Part shown: piece after piece, positions 27,198 through 38,198 of the stretch
Numbering within the stretch: the first letter of the stretch is position 1
Layout: every line of letters starts with the position of its first letter
Assembly: GCF_000710915.1 (NCBI RefSeq)
Contig: NZ_BAUA01000106.1
Coordinates: forward strand, 1-58,107
Length of the DNA stretch: 58,107 nt
Reading direction: 5' to 3'
Source of the DNA: Nocardia brasiliensis IFM 10847
GTDB taxonomy: Bacteria; Actinomycetota; Actinomycetes; Mycobacteriales; Mycobacteriaceae
Made by a program: the position numbers and the translations under genes
The notes under the pieces: model-generated
Databases searched by the model: none
Told to the model about the DNA's origin: nothing
Seen by the model: the letters and a program-made list of their open reading frames with translations, nothing else

Positions 27198-27750
27198 TCG
27201 CACGACATACTCCGCGGGCGGCGCCGGTGACGCGACCGTCCAGCCGGTTACCGGTCCCGGGTAGTGGCGTCGGCGTGCACCGCACAGCTGGGCGCCCGCC
27301 CGGCGCGTTCGCCTCGAGCTGCCCTGTTGCCGGGAGCGGTACCGCTGGACACCGGCGAAACCCAGGCATCCGGACAAAACCCCGGTCGGCACCGCGGCGG
27401 CCCGCACGCCGCCGACATGCCGACGAACAGGCCGAGTCACCGGCCCGCGTGTCGCCGGCGACGGGCGGTGACGACCCGAGCCCGGGAAACGTCCTATGAT
27501 CTTGATGGCGGTATCGGTTGTCCGGGTCGCAGCCGGCTTCGCTTCGGCCCGGCCCGGGATTCCCCGGCTGAGCATTTCGGCCGGAAATTTCCCGGAAAAG
27601 ACGGTGCTGTAATGATCGGCGGACCGAGTCCGATCAAGTGCGCGAACTGTGATCGAGGCAATAGCTTCGGCGCTGTGATCTCGTACGCGCCGATACCAGA
27701 ATAATCCCATGTTCCAATGGCCATAATCGGGTCGACGATCGGGGGTTCGA
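27198..27750 (+). other. 553-bp gap before the diguanylate cyclase gene
   Basis: No supported gene. Codon bias is poor in all frames and the open frames here lack recognisable domains. The segment 27525-27600 is rich in short inverted CCGG/CCCGG motifs, for example CGGCCGGAAATTTCCCGG, and could form structured RNA. I looked for a c-di-GMP riboswitch (GGGCAAACC / GCAAAGCC cores) and did not find one. The gap may be long 5' leader or a decayed gene. Confidence 0.4.
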
Positions 27751-29094
27751 GTGGGTGAGGACAAGGTAGCCGCTGCGGTCGACGCCGCCGAGCAGCTGGC
27801 CGAGCGCTACCGTTCCCTGGTCGAGCACTCACCCGACGGCATCTGCGTGCACGAGCGCGGCGTCCTCGTCTATGCCAACCCCGCTGCCGTCCGTTTGCTG
27901 GCCGCCGGCACCGCCGACAACGTGATCGGCAAGCCGCTCACCCAGTTCGTCCACCCCAGTTCGGTCCCGGGGATGCTGGAGCGGATCAGCCACCTGACCA
28001 CCAAGGGCGCCGCTTCCCGGCCGACCGAGATGACGCTGGTCCGCCTCGATGGCGCCCCGGTGCCGGTGGAGACCGTCTCCGTGCTCACCGCCTGGCACGA
28101 TCGGCTCGCCTATCAGGTGGTCATCCACGACCTCACGGCCCAGCGGCACGCCGAGGCCGCGCAGCAGTTGGCCGAGCAGCACTTCACCACGGTCGTCTCG
28201 CAGCTCGAAGAGGGTGTGGTGGTGATCGATACCGAAGGCCGGATCGAATCCATCAACCCGGCGGCCCGGCGCATCTTCGGCGCCGAGGACAGCGACGCCA
28301 TCATCGGCCAGCCGATCGACGCGCTGCCGCTGACCCTGCTCGACGCGAACGCGCAACCGCTGCCGCCGCACCGCCATCCCATCGCCCGCACCCTCGCCAC
28401 CGGCGAGACCATTACCGGCTACGTCTTCGGCGTAGACCGGGTCGACGGTCAGCGGCGATGGCTCTCCGGGAGCAGCAGGCTGCTCAACCCCGACGACAAG
28501 CGCTCCTCGGCGGTGTCCTCCTTCGCCGATATCACCGAGTTCCGGGCCAGCCGGCGGCAACTGGAATACCAAGCCACGCACGACTCGCTGACCGGGTTGG
28601 CGAACCGCTCGCTGATCCTGTCCCAGCTGGCGGGCGCGCTGGCCACCAGCGAGGATCTGCCGGTGTCCACGGTGCTGTTCATCGACCTGGACGGGTTCAA
28701 GGCGATCAACGACACCCTCGGGCACGCGATCGGCGACACGGTGCTGCAGATCGTCGCGCAACGGCTGCAGCGCGCGTTGCGCGGCGACGATATCGTCGGG
28801 CGGCTCGGCGGCGACGAATTCCTGGTGCTGCTGTCCGGCCGGACCCGGCGGGTGGATATCGACGCGCTGGTGGAACGCCTGCGCACCACCATGGCCGAGC
28901 CGATCATCGCGCGCGGGCACCGCATCGAGGTGAACGCCTCGATCGGCGTAGCACCGCTCAGCGTCGGCGACCGGCGCACCCCGGAGGCGGTACTGCACGA
29001 CGCCGACCTCGCCATGTACCGGGCCAAGCCGTCCGGCCACCGCGAGGGCACGGTCACCAAGGGCCGCAGACCCAACAGCACGCACGCCTCCTGA
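27751..29094 (+). CDS. PAS-PAS-GGDEF diguanylate cyclase
   Basis: 447 residues, soluble. PAS 1 at about 18-130 (HSPDGICVHERGVLVYANPAAVRLL), PAS 2 at about 143-265 (LEEGVVVIDTEGRIESINPAARRIFG), GGDEF at about 275-435. The active-site GGDEF motif is intact (353-357) and an RxxD inhibitory site (Arg344, Asp347) sits five residues upstream, so it should make c-di-GMP from GTP with product inhibition. There is no EAL domain. GTG start with GGGGG 5-9 bases upstream. The position directly after the DevS gene suggests a second signal output in the same stress island. Confidence 0.92.
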   Translation: MGEDKVAAAVDAAEQLAERYRSLVEHSPDGICVHERGVLVYANPAAVRLLAAGTADNVIGKPLTQFVHPSSVPGMLERISHLTTKGAASRPTEMTLVRLDGAPVPVETVSVLTAWHDRLAYQVVIHDLTAQRHAEAAQQLAEQHFTTVVSQLEEGVVVIDTEGRIESINPAARRIFGAEDSDAIIGQPIDALPLTLLDANAQPLPPHRHPIARTLATGETITGYVFGVDRVDGQRRWLSGSSRLLNPDDKRSSAVSSFADITEFRASRRQLEYQATHDSLTGLANRSLILSQLAGALATSEDLPVSTVLFIDLDGFKAINDTLGHAIGDTVLQIVAQRLQRALRGDDIVGRLGGDEFLVLLSGRTRRVDIDALVERLRTTMAEPIIARGHRIEVNASIGVAPLSVGDRRTPEAVLHDADLAMYRAKPSGHREGTVTKGRRPNSTHAS

Positions 29095-29328
29095 GGGCGA
29101 TGGCTGCGCCGATGACCTCGATCACGCCCGCAACTGGAGGACCAACACGCCCGGCGCTGCGACCTGCACCGGAGTACTGGACGGCATGATTTCGGGTACA
29201 TCAGCGGTTACGGCGAGCGCGCCGCAATCGCAGTAGACTCGACAACTCTGTTTTCCGAGCGTTCGCGTACGCGGTGTCGACCGCGTGTACCGTTCGCCCG
29301 GCTTCATCGCGGTGACAAGGAGTTCAGT

Positions 29329-31659
29329 TTGCCCGACCTCACTCAGGACCGAGCCGACTCGTCGGGTCAGGGCAACCGCACCGCGTTGCCCGCCCGTGCG
29401 GAAGGCCCGGCGCTGACCCGCGAGACCGAACAGGAACAGGCGTACCTCTCGGTGCTCTACGACCGGCTCGACGAGATGCGCGACTACGCGCGCAACCGAT
29501 TACGCACCGTGCTGCTCGAAACCGGCGGCACGCCGCAGGCCCGCAGCGAACGCGAGTCGTTCAGCCAGCTCTACACCGAGGATCTCGCCAAATACGATGC
29601 GGCCGAACACGGTTTGTGTTTCGGCCGGATCGATCTGGCCGAGGAATACCGCTACATCGGCAGGCTCGGCATCCTCGACGAGAAGGACGACTACGAGACG
29701 TTGCTGCTGGACTGGCGCGCGCCGCTGGCTCGCCCGTTCTATCTGGCCACCACCGCGGCGCCGGACGGCGTCACCCGGCGCAGGCACATCCGGTCGCGCA
29801 ACCGCAAGGTCACCGCGATCAACGACGAATACCTCGACCTGGACGCCGCGCGCCAGGCGGGCGCGAGCGAGGACGACGGCGGTGTCGGCAGCGAGAGCGC
29901 ACTGCTCGCCGCGCTGAACGCCGCCCGCACCGGCCACATGAACGACATCGTCGAAACCATCCAGCACGAGCAGGACGCGATCATTCGCTCCGAGCACAAG
30001 AGCGTGCTGGTGGTGCAGGGCGGTCCCGGTACCGGCAAGACGGCCGTCGCGCTGCATCGCGCCGCGTACCTGCTCTACACCTTCCGTCAGCAGCTCGCGA
30101 AGAGCGGCGTGCTGATCATCGGGCCGAACGCCACCTTCCTCGACTACATCGGGCAGGTGCTCCCCTCGCTCGGCGAGACCGGCGTGCTGCTGTCCACCAT
30201 CGGCGATCTGTACCCGGGTGTGAAAGCCACCCGCGAGGATTCGCTGCGCGCGGGCGAGATCAAGGGCTCACTCGACATCCTCGAGGTGCTCAAGCAGGCC
30301 GTCCGCGATCGGCAGGAGGTGCCCGCCGAACCGATCCGGCTCAGCTTCGACGGTTATCCGGTGACGCTGGACCGCAAGATCGCCACGAAGGCGCGCGGGC
30401 GGGCCCGCTCCTCGCGCCGCCCGCACAACCTGGCCAAGCCGATCTTCACCAGCTCGGTGATCGACGCGCTCACCGACCAGCTGGCCGAAACCATGGGCGC
30501 GGATCTGTCCGGTGGTCCGAGCTTGCTGAGCCGGACCGATCTGGCCGAGATCCGCGACGAGATGCGAGCCGATCAGGAGATCCAGCGCGCCATCGGCAAG
30601 CTGTGGCCGCTGCTGTCCCCGCAGGAGGTGCTCGCCGACCTGCTGGCCGACCCGAAACGGCTCGACCGCGCGGGCAGCAGCCTGGACCCGGCCGACCGCG
30701 CCGAACTGGTGCGCTCGGACGACGGCACTTTCAGCGCGGCCGACGCGCCGCTGCTGGACGAACTGGCCGAACTGCTCGGTGTCGACGATGCCGAGGAACG
30801 CGAACGAGCCCGCCGCCGCTGGCGCGCCCAGCTGGCCGAGGCCCAGGACGCACTCGACATCCTGACCGGTTCCGCGCCACAGGATCTCGAAGACGAACTC
30901 GACCCGGAAATCCTGATGGCCTACGACCTGATCGACGCGAGCCAGCTCGCCGAACGGCAGGACGTGCGGACCAGGCAGACCACCGCCGAACGCGCCGCGG
31001 GCGATCGCACCTGGACCTACGGCCACGTCATCGTCGATGAGGCACAGGAACTTTCGGAGATGGCATGGCGAATGGTGATGCGGCGCATCCCGAATCGCTG
31101 GATCACCGTGGTCGGCGACGTCGCGCAGACCGGCGACCCGGCGGGTGCGTCCTCCTGGCAGCGGATGCTGGAACCCTATGTGGCCAAACGCTGGAAGCTC
31201 ACCGAGCTGACGGTCAACTACCGCACGCCGGCCGAGATCATGGACGTGGCCGCGGACGTACTCGCCGCGATCGATCCGGACGCGACGGCCCCGCGCTCGG
31301 TCCGCGAAACCGGAAACCCGCCGCGCGGGTACCGCGTGGATCCGTCCGGCGTGCGCGACGAGGTGGCCAGGCTGATCGCGACGGAAACCGGCCCGGGCAC
31401 CACCGCGGTGATCGCGCCGCACGCGCTGCTCGAGGGGCTGGCCGAACTCGCCGGCGAATCGGTGCGGGTGCTGACCGTGCACGATGTGAAGGGCCTGGAG
31501 TTCGACGCGGTCTACCTGGTCGAACCGCAGGCGATCCTCGACGAATCACCCCGCGGGCTCAACGACCTGTACGTCGCGCTGACCCGCGCGACCCAGCGGT
31601 TGGGCGTGGTCCACAGCGCGGACCTGCCGGAAGTGCTCGGGGCGCTGCTGGTCGGATGA
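29329..31659 (+). CDS. helR: HelD/HelR-type RNA polymerase recycling helicase-like ATPase
   Basis: 776 residues. UvrD/Rep-like superfamily 1 motor that, in the HelD/HelR family, binds RNA polymerase and removes it from stalled complexes; HelR members can also displace rifampicin. The N-terminal coiled-coil (EQEQAYLSVLYDRLDEMRDYARNRL) would enter the secondary channel. Motifs: Walker A GGPGTGKT (231-238), Walker B VIVDEAQELSEM, GDVAQTGDPAG, NYRTPAEI, HDVKGLEFDAV and VALTRATQRLGVV. TTG start set by AAGGAG 6 bases upstream. No rifamycin-associated inverted repeat is seen in the 234 bp upstream, which otherwise shows only a weak TAGACT box (29234-29239). The stop codon lies inside a long hairpin. 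Confidence 0.9.
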   Translation: MPDLTQDRADSSGQGNRTALPARAEGPALTRETEQEQAYLSVLYDRLDEMRDYARNRLRTVLLETGGTPQARSERESFSQLYTEDLAKYDAAEHGLCFGRIDLAEEYRYIGRLGILDEKDDYETLLLDWRAPLARPFYLATTAAPDGVTRRRHIRSRNRKVTAINDEYLDLDAARQAGASEDDGGVGSESALLAALNAARTGHMNDIVETIQHEQDAIIRSEHKSVLVVQGGPGTGKTAVALHRAAYLLYTFRQQLAKSGVLIIGPNATFLDYIGQVLPSLGETGVLLSTIGDLYPGVKATREDSLRAGEIKGSLDILEVLKQAVRDRQEVPAEPIRLSFDGYPVTLDRKIATKARGRARSSRRPHNLAKPIFTSSVIDALTDQLAETMGADLSGGPSLLSRTDLAEIRDEMRADQEIQRAIGKLWPLLSPQEVLADLLADPKRLDRAGSSLDPADRAELVRSDDGTFSAADAPLLDELAELLGVDDAEERERARRRWRAQLAEAQDALDILTGSAPQDLEDELDPEILMAYDLIDASQLAERQDVRTRQTTAERAAGDRTWTYGHVIVDEAQELSEMAWRMVMRRIPNRWITVVGDVAQTGDPAGASSWQRMLEPYVAKRWKLTELTVNYRTPAEIMDVAADVLAAIDPDATAPRSVRETGNPPRGYRVDPSGVRDEVARLIATETGPGTTAVIAPHALLEGLAELAGESVRVLTVHDVKGLEFDAVYLVEPQAILDESPRGLNDLYVALTRATQRLGVVHSADLPEVLGALLVG

Positions 31660-31718
31660 TCACCGGGTAACGGTGGCGGAAGCCTCTCGGTCTTTGCCGC
31701 CACCGCTACCTGGTGATC
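31658..31718 (+). terminator. 22-bp hairpin overlapping the helR stop codon
   Basis: GATCACCGGGTAACGGTGGCGG (31658-31679) pairs with 31697-31718 at 20 of 22 positions plus wobble pairs. The stem starts within the TGA of helR. It is a strong terminator candidate and could also trap the 3' end of the mRNA. Confidence 0.7.
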
Positions 31719-31734
31719 GCGTGTCCAGACGACG

Positions 31735-31772
31735 CGAAAGGCTCCGCATCGGGTGCGATGCGGAGCCTTTCG
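31735..31772. terminator. Perfect 17-bp hairpin between convergent helR and usp
   Basis: CGAAAGGCTCCGCATCG, loop GGTG, then its exact complement. It is symmetrical and lies 15 bases after the stop codon of the universal stress gene, so it can terminate transcription from both sides. Confidence 0.8.
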
Positions 31773-31786
31773 GGTAGCGGGGGTGG

Positions 31787-32239
31787 TCAGCGCACGGTGT
31801 GCACGATGAGCACGTCCGAGCGGGACTTGCGGGCCACGTCCGAGGGGACGGAGCCGAGCAGGCGACCGGTCAAGGTGTTCAAGCCGCGGTTACCGACGAC
31901 CAGCAGGTCGGCGTCGACCTCCTTGGTCAGCGTGAGCAGGGACTCGACCGGCTCGCCGACCACGGCGCGCTCGACGATGTCCACCGCGCCCGCGGCAGCG
32001 GCCTTGTCCCGCGCGGTGCGCAGGATCTCGTTGGTGGGGGCGGACCCGCGCACCTGGTAGGCCTCTTCCTTCAGGACATCGGCGGCCGCGGCCACGTCAC
32101 GATCGTCGGTGGGGTAGTAAGCACACGCGATGACCAGGGTCGCGGCGGACACTCCAGCCAGCGCGGCGGCCTTCTCGACGGCGACGTACGACGAGTCCGA
32201 GCCATCGGTACCGACGACGATCGTCCGGTAGGCGGTCAT
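31787..32239 (-). CDS. Universal stress protein, Rv1636-like
   Basis: 150 residues, a single Usp domain. Starts MTAYRTIVVGTDGSDSS and ends with the nucleotide-binding motif VVGNRGLNTLTGRLLGSVPSDVA. It closely resembles M. tuberculosis Rv1636, which binds cAMP/ATP, and lies in the equivalent place between uvrB and uvrA. ATG at 32239 with GGAGGAGAG directly upstream; an earlier in-frame ATG at 32251 overlaps that site. Convergent with helR and separated from it by two hairpins. Confidence 0.92.
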   Translation of the reverse strand: MTAYRTIVVGTDGSDSSYVAVEKAAALAGVSAATLVIACAYYPTDDRDVAAAADVLKEEAYQVRGSAPTNEILRTARDKAAAAGAVDIVERAVVGEPVESLLTLTKEVDADLLVVGNRGLNTLTGRLLGSVPSDVARKSRSDVLIVHTVR

Positions 32240-32540
32240 TCTCTCCTCCAAGTTATGAAGTGGTCACGTTGCCCACGCCGGTGCACCCGCACAGACGCGG
32301 CACCGGCGCAGCGACTTGCGTCGACCCTAGCGGCAAACGGAGTGGAAATATCAGAAATCGCAACACATCACATCGGCGGTGTCCGGGCATTCATGCCACG
32401 GGTTCGCGGGGAAATGTCGCGAGGGCCCGAGTAACCAGGCCGGACACAAATGCCGGGTCGACAAACTGTGATCCAGCACAACAATGGTGAACCATCTTGT
32501 CCCACTGGGATATTCGTCACACACCAGGGGCGATGGAACG
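32240..32540 (-). other. Upstream region of the universal stress gene, no gene seen
   Basis: About 300 bp with no supported ORF. It must carry the usp promoter. Small dyads are present, such as GTCCCACTGGGAT near 32500, which has its half-sites in the opposite order to a DosR box. Nothing is clear enough to name. Confidence 0.35.
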
Positions 32541-32591
32541 CCGATCGGCCCGCCGCGACGCGTAAATCACGCGCCGGGACGGGCCGATCGG
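32541..32591 (-). terminator. Hairpin after the small ORF and DoxX gene
   Basis: CCGATCGGCCCG (32541-32552) and CGGGCCGATCGG (32580-32591), perfect 12-bp arms with a further partly paired GCGACGCG/CGCG inside. It lies 20 bases beyond the small ORF stop on the minus strand. Confidence 0.6.
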
Positions 32592-32610
32592 GCTCGGTAC
32601 TGCCGAGCTA

Positions 32611-32670
32611 TCAGGGCCACTGTCGGTAGTTCGCCCAGAATAAGCCCAGAATCGCTCCGATGATGTCCAT
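32611..32670 (-). CDS. Putative 19-residue hydrophobic small protein
   Basis: ATG followed by 19 codons: MDIIGAILGLFWANYRQWP, stop. AGAAGG lies 6 bases before the ATG (the full string is GGGAGAAGG), a better ribosome site than many neighbours have. It starts 55 bases after the stop of the DoxX-type gene and is followed by a strong hairpin, so it looks like the last cistron of that transcript. The peptide is an amphipathic or membrane-inserting helix with a Trp/Tyr-rich polar end. It is too short for any homology claim. Confidence 0.45.
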   Translation of the reverse strand: MDIIGAILGLFWANYRQWP

Positions 32671-32725
32671 GCCTACCTTCTCCCTGCACTAAAAGGACGC
32701 GCAATATTAGCGCGTCGCACAGGGT

Positions 32726-33139
32726 TCAGAGGTCGAAAAGCGGTCCGGTGATGGTCAATCCGAGGTCGTCGACATGGGCGAAGAACGCGAACAGCATCAA
32801 CGCGGCGCCGCCGAGGGCCACGTCCTTGTTGAAGCTGATCATCTCCATCTGCTTGGCCTGGGCGTCGGTCTCCTTCCAGAACGCGTGCATCAGCACCGCG
32901 GTGACCACCAGCAATACCGCGAGCACCAGTGCGCCCAGATCCGCCCACACCCCGAGCAGAATGCTGAGCCCGCTCAGCGCGAACAGCGCACCCGACCCGA
33001 GCACCGACAGCTTGGCCATCGGCAGACCCCGGCTCTCGGCATAACCCGCCATCGCGTCTGTCTGCATGAAATGCCCGACCCCCGAGCTCAGGAACAACAC
33101 CGCGAACAACACCCGTCCGATCAACACCACGACATCCAT
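32726..33139 (-). CDS. DoxX family membrane protein
   Basis: 137 residues, four predicted membrane helices. Opening MDVVVLIGRVLFAVLFLSSGVGHF and the GSGALFALSGLSILLG segment are typical of DoxX. Members are quinone-linked or redox-associated membrane proteins; in M. tuberculosis one joins SodA and SseA. ATG at 33139 with AAGGAG 6 bases upstream. The AraC gene lies 107 bp upstream on the same strand, with a small hairpin GGCTGGG/CCCAGCC (33194-33212) between them, and may control it. Confidence 0.88.
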   Translation of the reverse strand: MDVVVLIGRVLFAVLFLSSGVGHFMQTDAMAGYAESRGLPMAKLSVLGSGALFALSGLSILLGVWADLGALVLAVLLVVTAVLMHAFWKETDAQAKQMEMISFNKDVALGGAALMLFAFFAHVDDLGLTITGPLFDL

Positions 33140-33246
33140 GTCCAGCTCCTTGTTTGGCTGACGGTAGGTAGTGCAACATTCAACTAGCGGCTCGGCTGGG
33201 CATTTCCCAGCCCCGGTCGAATGGTCGAATACGGTCGGCTCGGCAA

Positions 33247-34137
33247 CTACGTCCTGGTCGACAGGACCTTCGCCGTAACCTCGTTGCGCGAGCGTAGCGA
33301 ATTCTTGGCGTATTCCAGTGGAGCCATTCCGACTTCCGCGGTGAACTCGCGCGAGAAGTGCGCCTGATCGAAGTATCCCAGTTCGGCGGCCAACATGGCG
33401 AGATCTTCGGTGCGGCCGCGGGCGAGCAGTTCCGCGCCGTCCTGCAGGCGGTAGCGACGCAGGACCCACTTCGGTCCGGCGCCGACATAGCGGCGGAACA
33501 TGCGCTGCAGGGTGCGCATCGAGACGTCGAAGCGCTCGGTGATCTGGTCCACCCTGGTCAGCTCCTGGTCCCGGGCGATCGCCTCGACGATGCGCAACAC
33601 CAGCGGATAGGTCGGGTCCGCCGGCGTACAGCGCGGCGCGAGAAAATCCTCGAGCACGCTGCGGCGCTGCTCGTCGGTAGTCGCGTCCAGGACACGCTCG
33701 ATCAGGTCGCCCGTGTCGGGCAGCACCTCGGTCAACGGGACAGAGGTATCGCGCAAGGACCCGACGTCCGAACCCGTGAACGCGCCGAAACCACCGGCCC
33801 GGAAGCGCACACCGAAGGTCTCCCCCACCCCGCTGAGCTCGCGGACGAACTTCGTCGTACACACTCCGGTGACGAAACCGCCTGTGCGCGTTGCCGATCG
33901 CTCGAAGGTGACGTTCACGCTGGGATACGGCAGCACCTGCGCGTGGTACGGCGGCCGGTCGCGCAGATCCCAGCGCACCGACCAGTACCACTCGACGAAA
34001 CGACCGACCACCGGCCCGGCGGGCAGCCGCGCCAGCGAGCGGTACTTCGCCTGCTCGTCCGGGTGCAGGATGCCGGTGGTGTCCACGGGAGTCATCGGAT
34101 TGGGTGCGGGCGGATCGAACGCGGTGCTATCGGACAT
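33247..34137 (-). CDS. AraC family transcriptional regulator
   Basis: 296 residues. An N-terminal DUF6597-like sensor domain (VEWYWSVRWDLRDRPPYHAQVLPYPSVNVTFE) is followed by a C-terminal double HTH: TRVDQITERFDVSMRTLQRMFRRYVGAGPKWVLRRYRLQDG and MLAAELGYFDQAHFSREFTAEVGMAPLEY. It is divergent from the VOC-family gene at 34193 with only 55 bp between them, and upstream of the DoxX gene; one or both are probable targets. Effector unknown. Confidence 0.9.
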   Translation of the reverse strand: MSDSTAFDPPAPNPMTPVDTTGILHPDEQAKYRSLARLPAGPVVGRFVEWYWSVRWDLRDRPPYHAQVLPYPSVNVTFERSATRTGGFVTGVCTTKFVRELSGVGETFGVRFRAGGFGAFTGSDVGSLRDTSVPLTEVLPDTGDLIERVLDATTDEQRRSVLEDFLAPRCTPADPTYPLVLRIVEAIARDQELTRVDQITERFDVSMRTLQRMFRRYVGAGPKWVLRRYRLQDGAELLARGRTEDLAMLAAELGYFDQAHFSREFTAEVGMAPLEYAKNSLRSRNEVTAKVLSTRT

Positions 34138-34192
34138 CGTGCTGTCGCTTTCTTACAAGACCGGCCGGCCGTGGGCGACCAGTATCGGTGCC

Positions 34193-34660
34193 ATGACCGA
34201 CACCGTGAATCCCATCGCCGACGGCTACCACTCGATCACCTGCTTCCTCGCGGTCGCGGACGCGAACAAGGCCATCGACTTCTATACCGCCGTGTTCGGC
34301 GCCGAGCTGCTCAGCCGCAACGACCTGCCCGACGGGCAGCCCGCGCACGCCGAACTGAAGATCGGCGATTCCACCCTGCAACTCGGCATGCCGATCCCCG
34401 ACAACAACGTGCTCGCCCCGAACGGCGAATGGGTGCACACCTCGATCGTGCACTACTGCCCCGACGTCGACAGCGTCATCGCCCGCGCCCTCGCGCACGG
34501 CGCCCGCAGCGCCGAAGAACCCCAGACCTTCGTCACCGGCGACCGCTTCGGCGTCGTGATCGACCCCTTCGGCCACCGCTGGGCCGTCCTCACCAAGGTC
34601 GAAGACGTCTCCCGCGAAGAAGCCGAGCGCCGCGTCGACGACTGGCTCGCCACCCAGTAG
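34193..34660 (+). CDS. VOC/glyoxalase-fold (PhnB-like) protein
   Basis: 155 residues. The paired beta-alpha-beta-beta-beta modules of the vicinal oxygen chelate fold are visible: YHSITCFLAVADANKAIDFYTAVFGAELLSR and VIDPFGHRWAVLT. Closest in style to PhnB/YCII-like small glyoxalase-fold proteins whose substrates are often unknown. It ends DWLATQ. Divergent from the AraC regulator; such AraC-VOC pairs are common and suggest a small electrophile or drug-response role, but this is inference. Confidence 0.85.
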   Translation: MTDTVNPIADGYHSITCFLAVADANKAIDFYTAVFGAELLSRNDLPDGQPAHAELKIGDSTLQLGMPIPDNNVLAPNGEWVHTSIVHYCPDVDSVIARALAHGARSAEEPQTFVTGDRFGVVIDPFGHRWAVLTKVEDVSREEAERRVDDWLATQ

Positions 34661-34750
34661 CGCGCCCACGCACAACACCCACCCGCACCTTTCTGCACAG
34701 GCCGGCCTTCCGCGGCGACCATCTCCTCAGACGGCCCCCGGAACGGAGGC

Positions 34751-36943
<2,193 letters not shown>

Positions 36944-37005
36944 GATGACCAGCCTAGGCCCAGCCACCGACAGATTCCGCTGGTCCGCCCGGCCCGAACC
37001 CCACC

Positions 37006-37155
37006 TCAGTGCTGGATCAGCCCGCCGACCGGCACCGCAGCCACATGACCGCCCCGCAGGGTCCAGTTCGGATCACCGCTCGGGGGCACGTGCCGGGTGA
37101 GCAGCAGCCGCCCGTCGTCGAGGCATACCGCGTACGCCGCCAGCCGAAAACTCAT
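37006..37155 (-). pseudogene. Remnant of a Nudix hydrolase gene
   Basis: The 49-residue reading frame starts like a Nudix protein (MSFRLAAYAVCLDDGRLLLTRH...DPNWTL) but after TLRGG, where TLPGGGVEHGE is expected, it turns into unrelated sequence and stops. The Nudix box (GX5EX7REUXEEXGU) is absent. It is therefore a 5' fragment left by deletion. It lies directly upstream of uvrB on the same strand (62 bp). Confidence 0.6.
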
Positions 37156-37503
37156 GCGGCCCAACCTACGGACCGGTCGCCCGCCGCGGCCGAAAGCGGG
37201 TTTTCGGCGGGCGGCAGCGGGCATTCTTTCCCTTGTTACGGCGGCCGTTCCACGAGGCGGTGGAATTCGGCACACCGTCGCCCGCCCAAGAGCGGTAAAA
37301 GGGACGGTAAAAGTGGCACGTCCGCCGTACCGCACCACGCCTATTTCACTTTACGAATCCTGCCGATGTCCGAATTTGCCTCAGCAGCAACAGGTTTCGT
37401 GGCAAAAATGATGCTCGCTCATTACACCCCGCGACCCATTCCCAGGTGTACTCTGATTTGGTTGTTCGGACAACGAGTTCGGATGCGGCGAAGGACAACA
37501 GCC
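37156..37503 (+). other. Gap upstream of the first DUF402 gene
   Basis: 348 bp, GC content lower than the surroundings, with no supported gene. A TACTCT -10-like box (37449-37454) is followed by a small dyad GTTGT-TCGG-ACAAC (37461-37474) at the expected transcription start, 30 bp upstream of the ATG. It is probably the promoter of the DUF402 pair. Confidence 0.4.
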
Positions 37504-38151
37504 ATGAGAGGTCTGATTCCATTGCTTAATACCGCGCCCACAACGGGCTTCGCAGGAAACCTCGCCAGGCATCTCCGCGCGGCGGTACCCGGCCTGAATC
37601 ACAGCGGCCCGGCCGCCAACCCACCGAACGCGTTACCCCCGGGCCAGCCACCCCACCGGCCGCACGTCGAGTTCTTCAACCTGGCCGAACTCACCAGCAC
37701 CGACAACAAGGGTTTCGTCCGTCAGGTCGAGCGCTATCACCACGAACCGTGGGGCCTCTACATGGCGCGCATCGTGCCCGTCCCGCATCACCACTACCTG
37801 GAGTGCTGGCTGCTGCCCGAGCTGTCGCTGCGCGTGACGGTCACCCGCCGCAATCCGGCGCACCACGTAGACCACGACTTCCACCTCGACATCGGCGAGT
37901 TCACCGAGATCGCGCCGAAGCGCTGGAAGGCCGTCGACCACTACCTCGACATCGAGGTGCACCGCGGCCGCGACGTCGAACTGCGCGGCGTGGACGACCT
38001 GCTGGCCGCGCACGCGGCCGGCCTGGTGGACTCGGCGCAGGCGCATCGGGCCTTCGAGTGCGCGACGGCCGCGCTGGACGGACTGGCCGTCAACGATCAC
38101 TGCGTCGAGGACTGGCTCGCCACCCGCGGCATCACGCTGACCTGGATGTGA
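37504..38151 (+). CDS. DUF402 (FomD-like) domain protein, first copy
   Basis: 215 residues. The DUF402 core covers about 55-215: GLYMARIVPVPHHHYLECWLLPELSLRV, DHDFHLDIGEFTEIAPKRWKAVDHYLDIEV. Family members include FomD and nucleoside di-/triphosphate phosphohydrolases using conserved Tyr, Lys and acidic residues. This copy has about 50 extra N-terminal residues rich in Pro/Ala. The C-terminus DWLATRGITLTWM closely matches the second copy (RWLESRGITLTWK) 48 bp downstream, so the pair is a tandem duplication. Confidence 0.82.
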   Translation: MRGLIPLLNTAPTTGFAGNLARHLRAAVPGLNHSGPAANPPNALPPGQPPHRPHVEFFNLAELTSTDNKGFVRQVERYHHEPWGLYMARIVPVPHHHYLECWLLPELSLRVTVTRRNPAHHVDHDFHLDIGEFTEIAPKRWKAVDHYLDIEVHRGRDVELRGVDDLLAAHAAGLVDSAQAHRAFECATAALDGLAVNDHCVEDWLATRGITLTWM

Positions 38152-38198
38152 CCGCCACACCGCTCGACTCGGTCCACGCGCCGGTAGATTCTGGATGC

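Noticed and set aside
27198..27750. c-di-GMP riboswitch upstream of the GGDEF gene
   Set aside because: The conserved core segments were not found; the resemblance was limited to a GC-rich stem.
29095..29328. Rifamycin-associated element upstream of helR
   Set aside because: No inverted repeat of the GGGGCTTG type is present.
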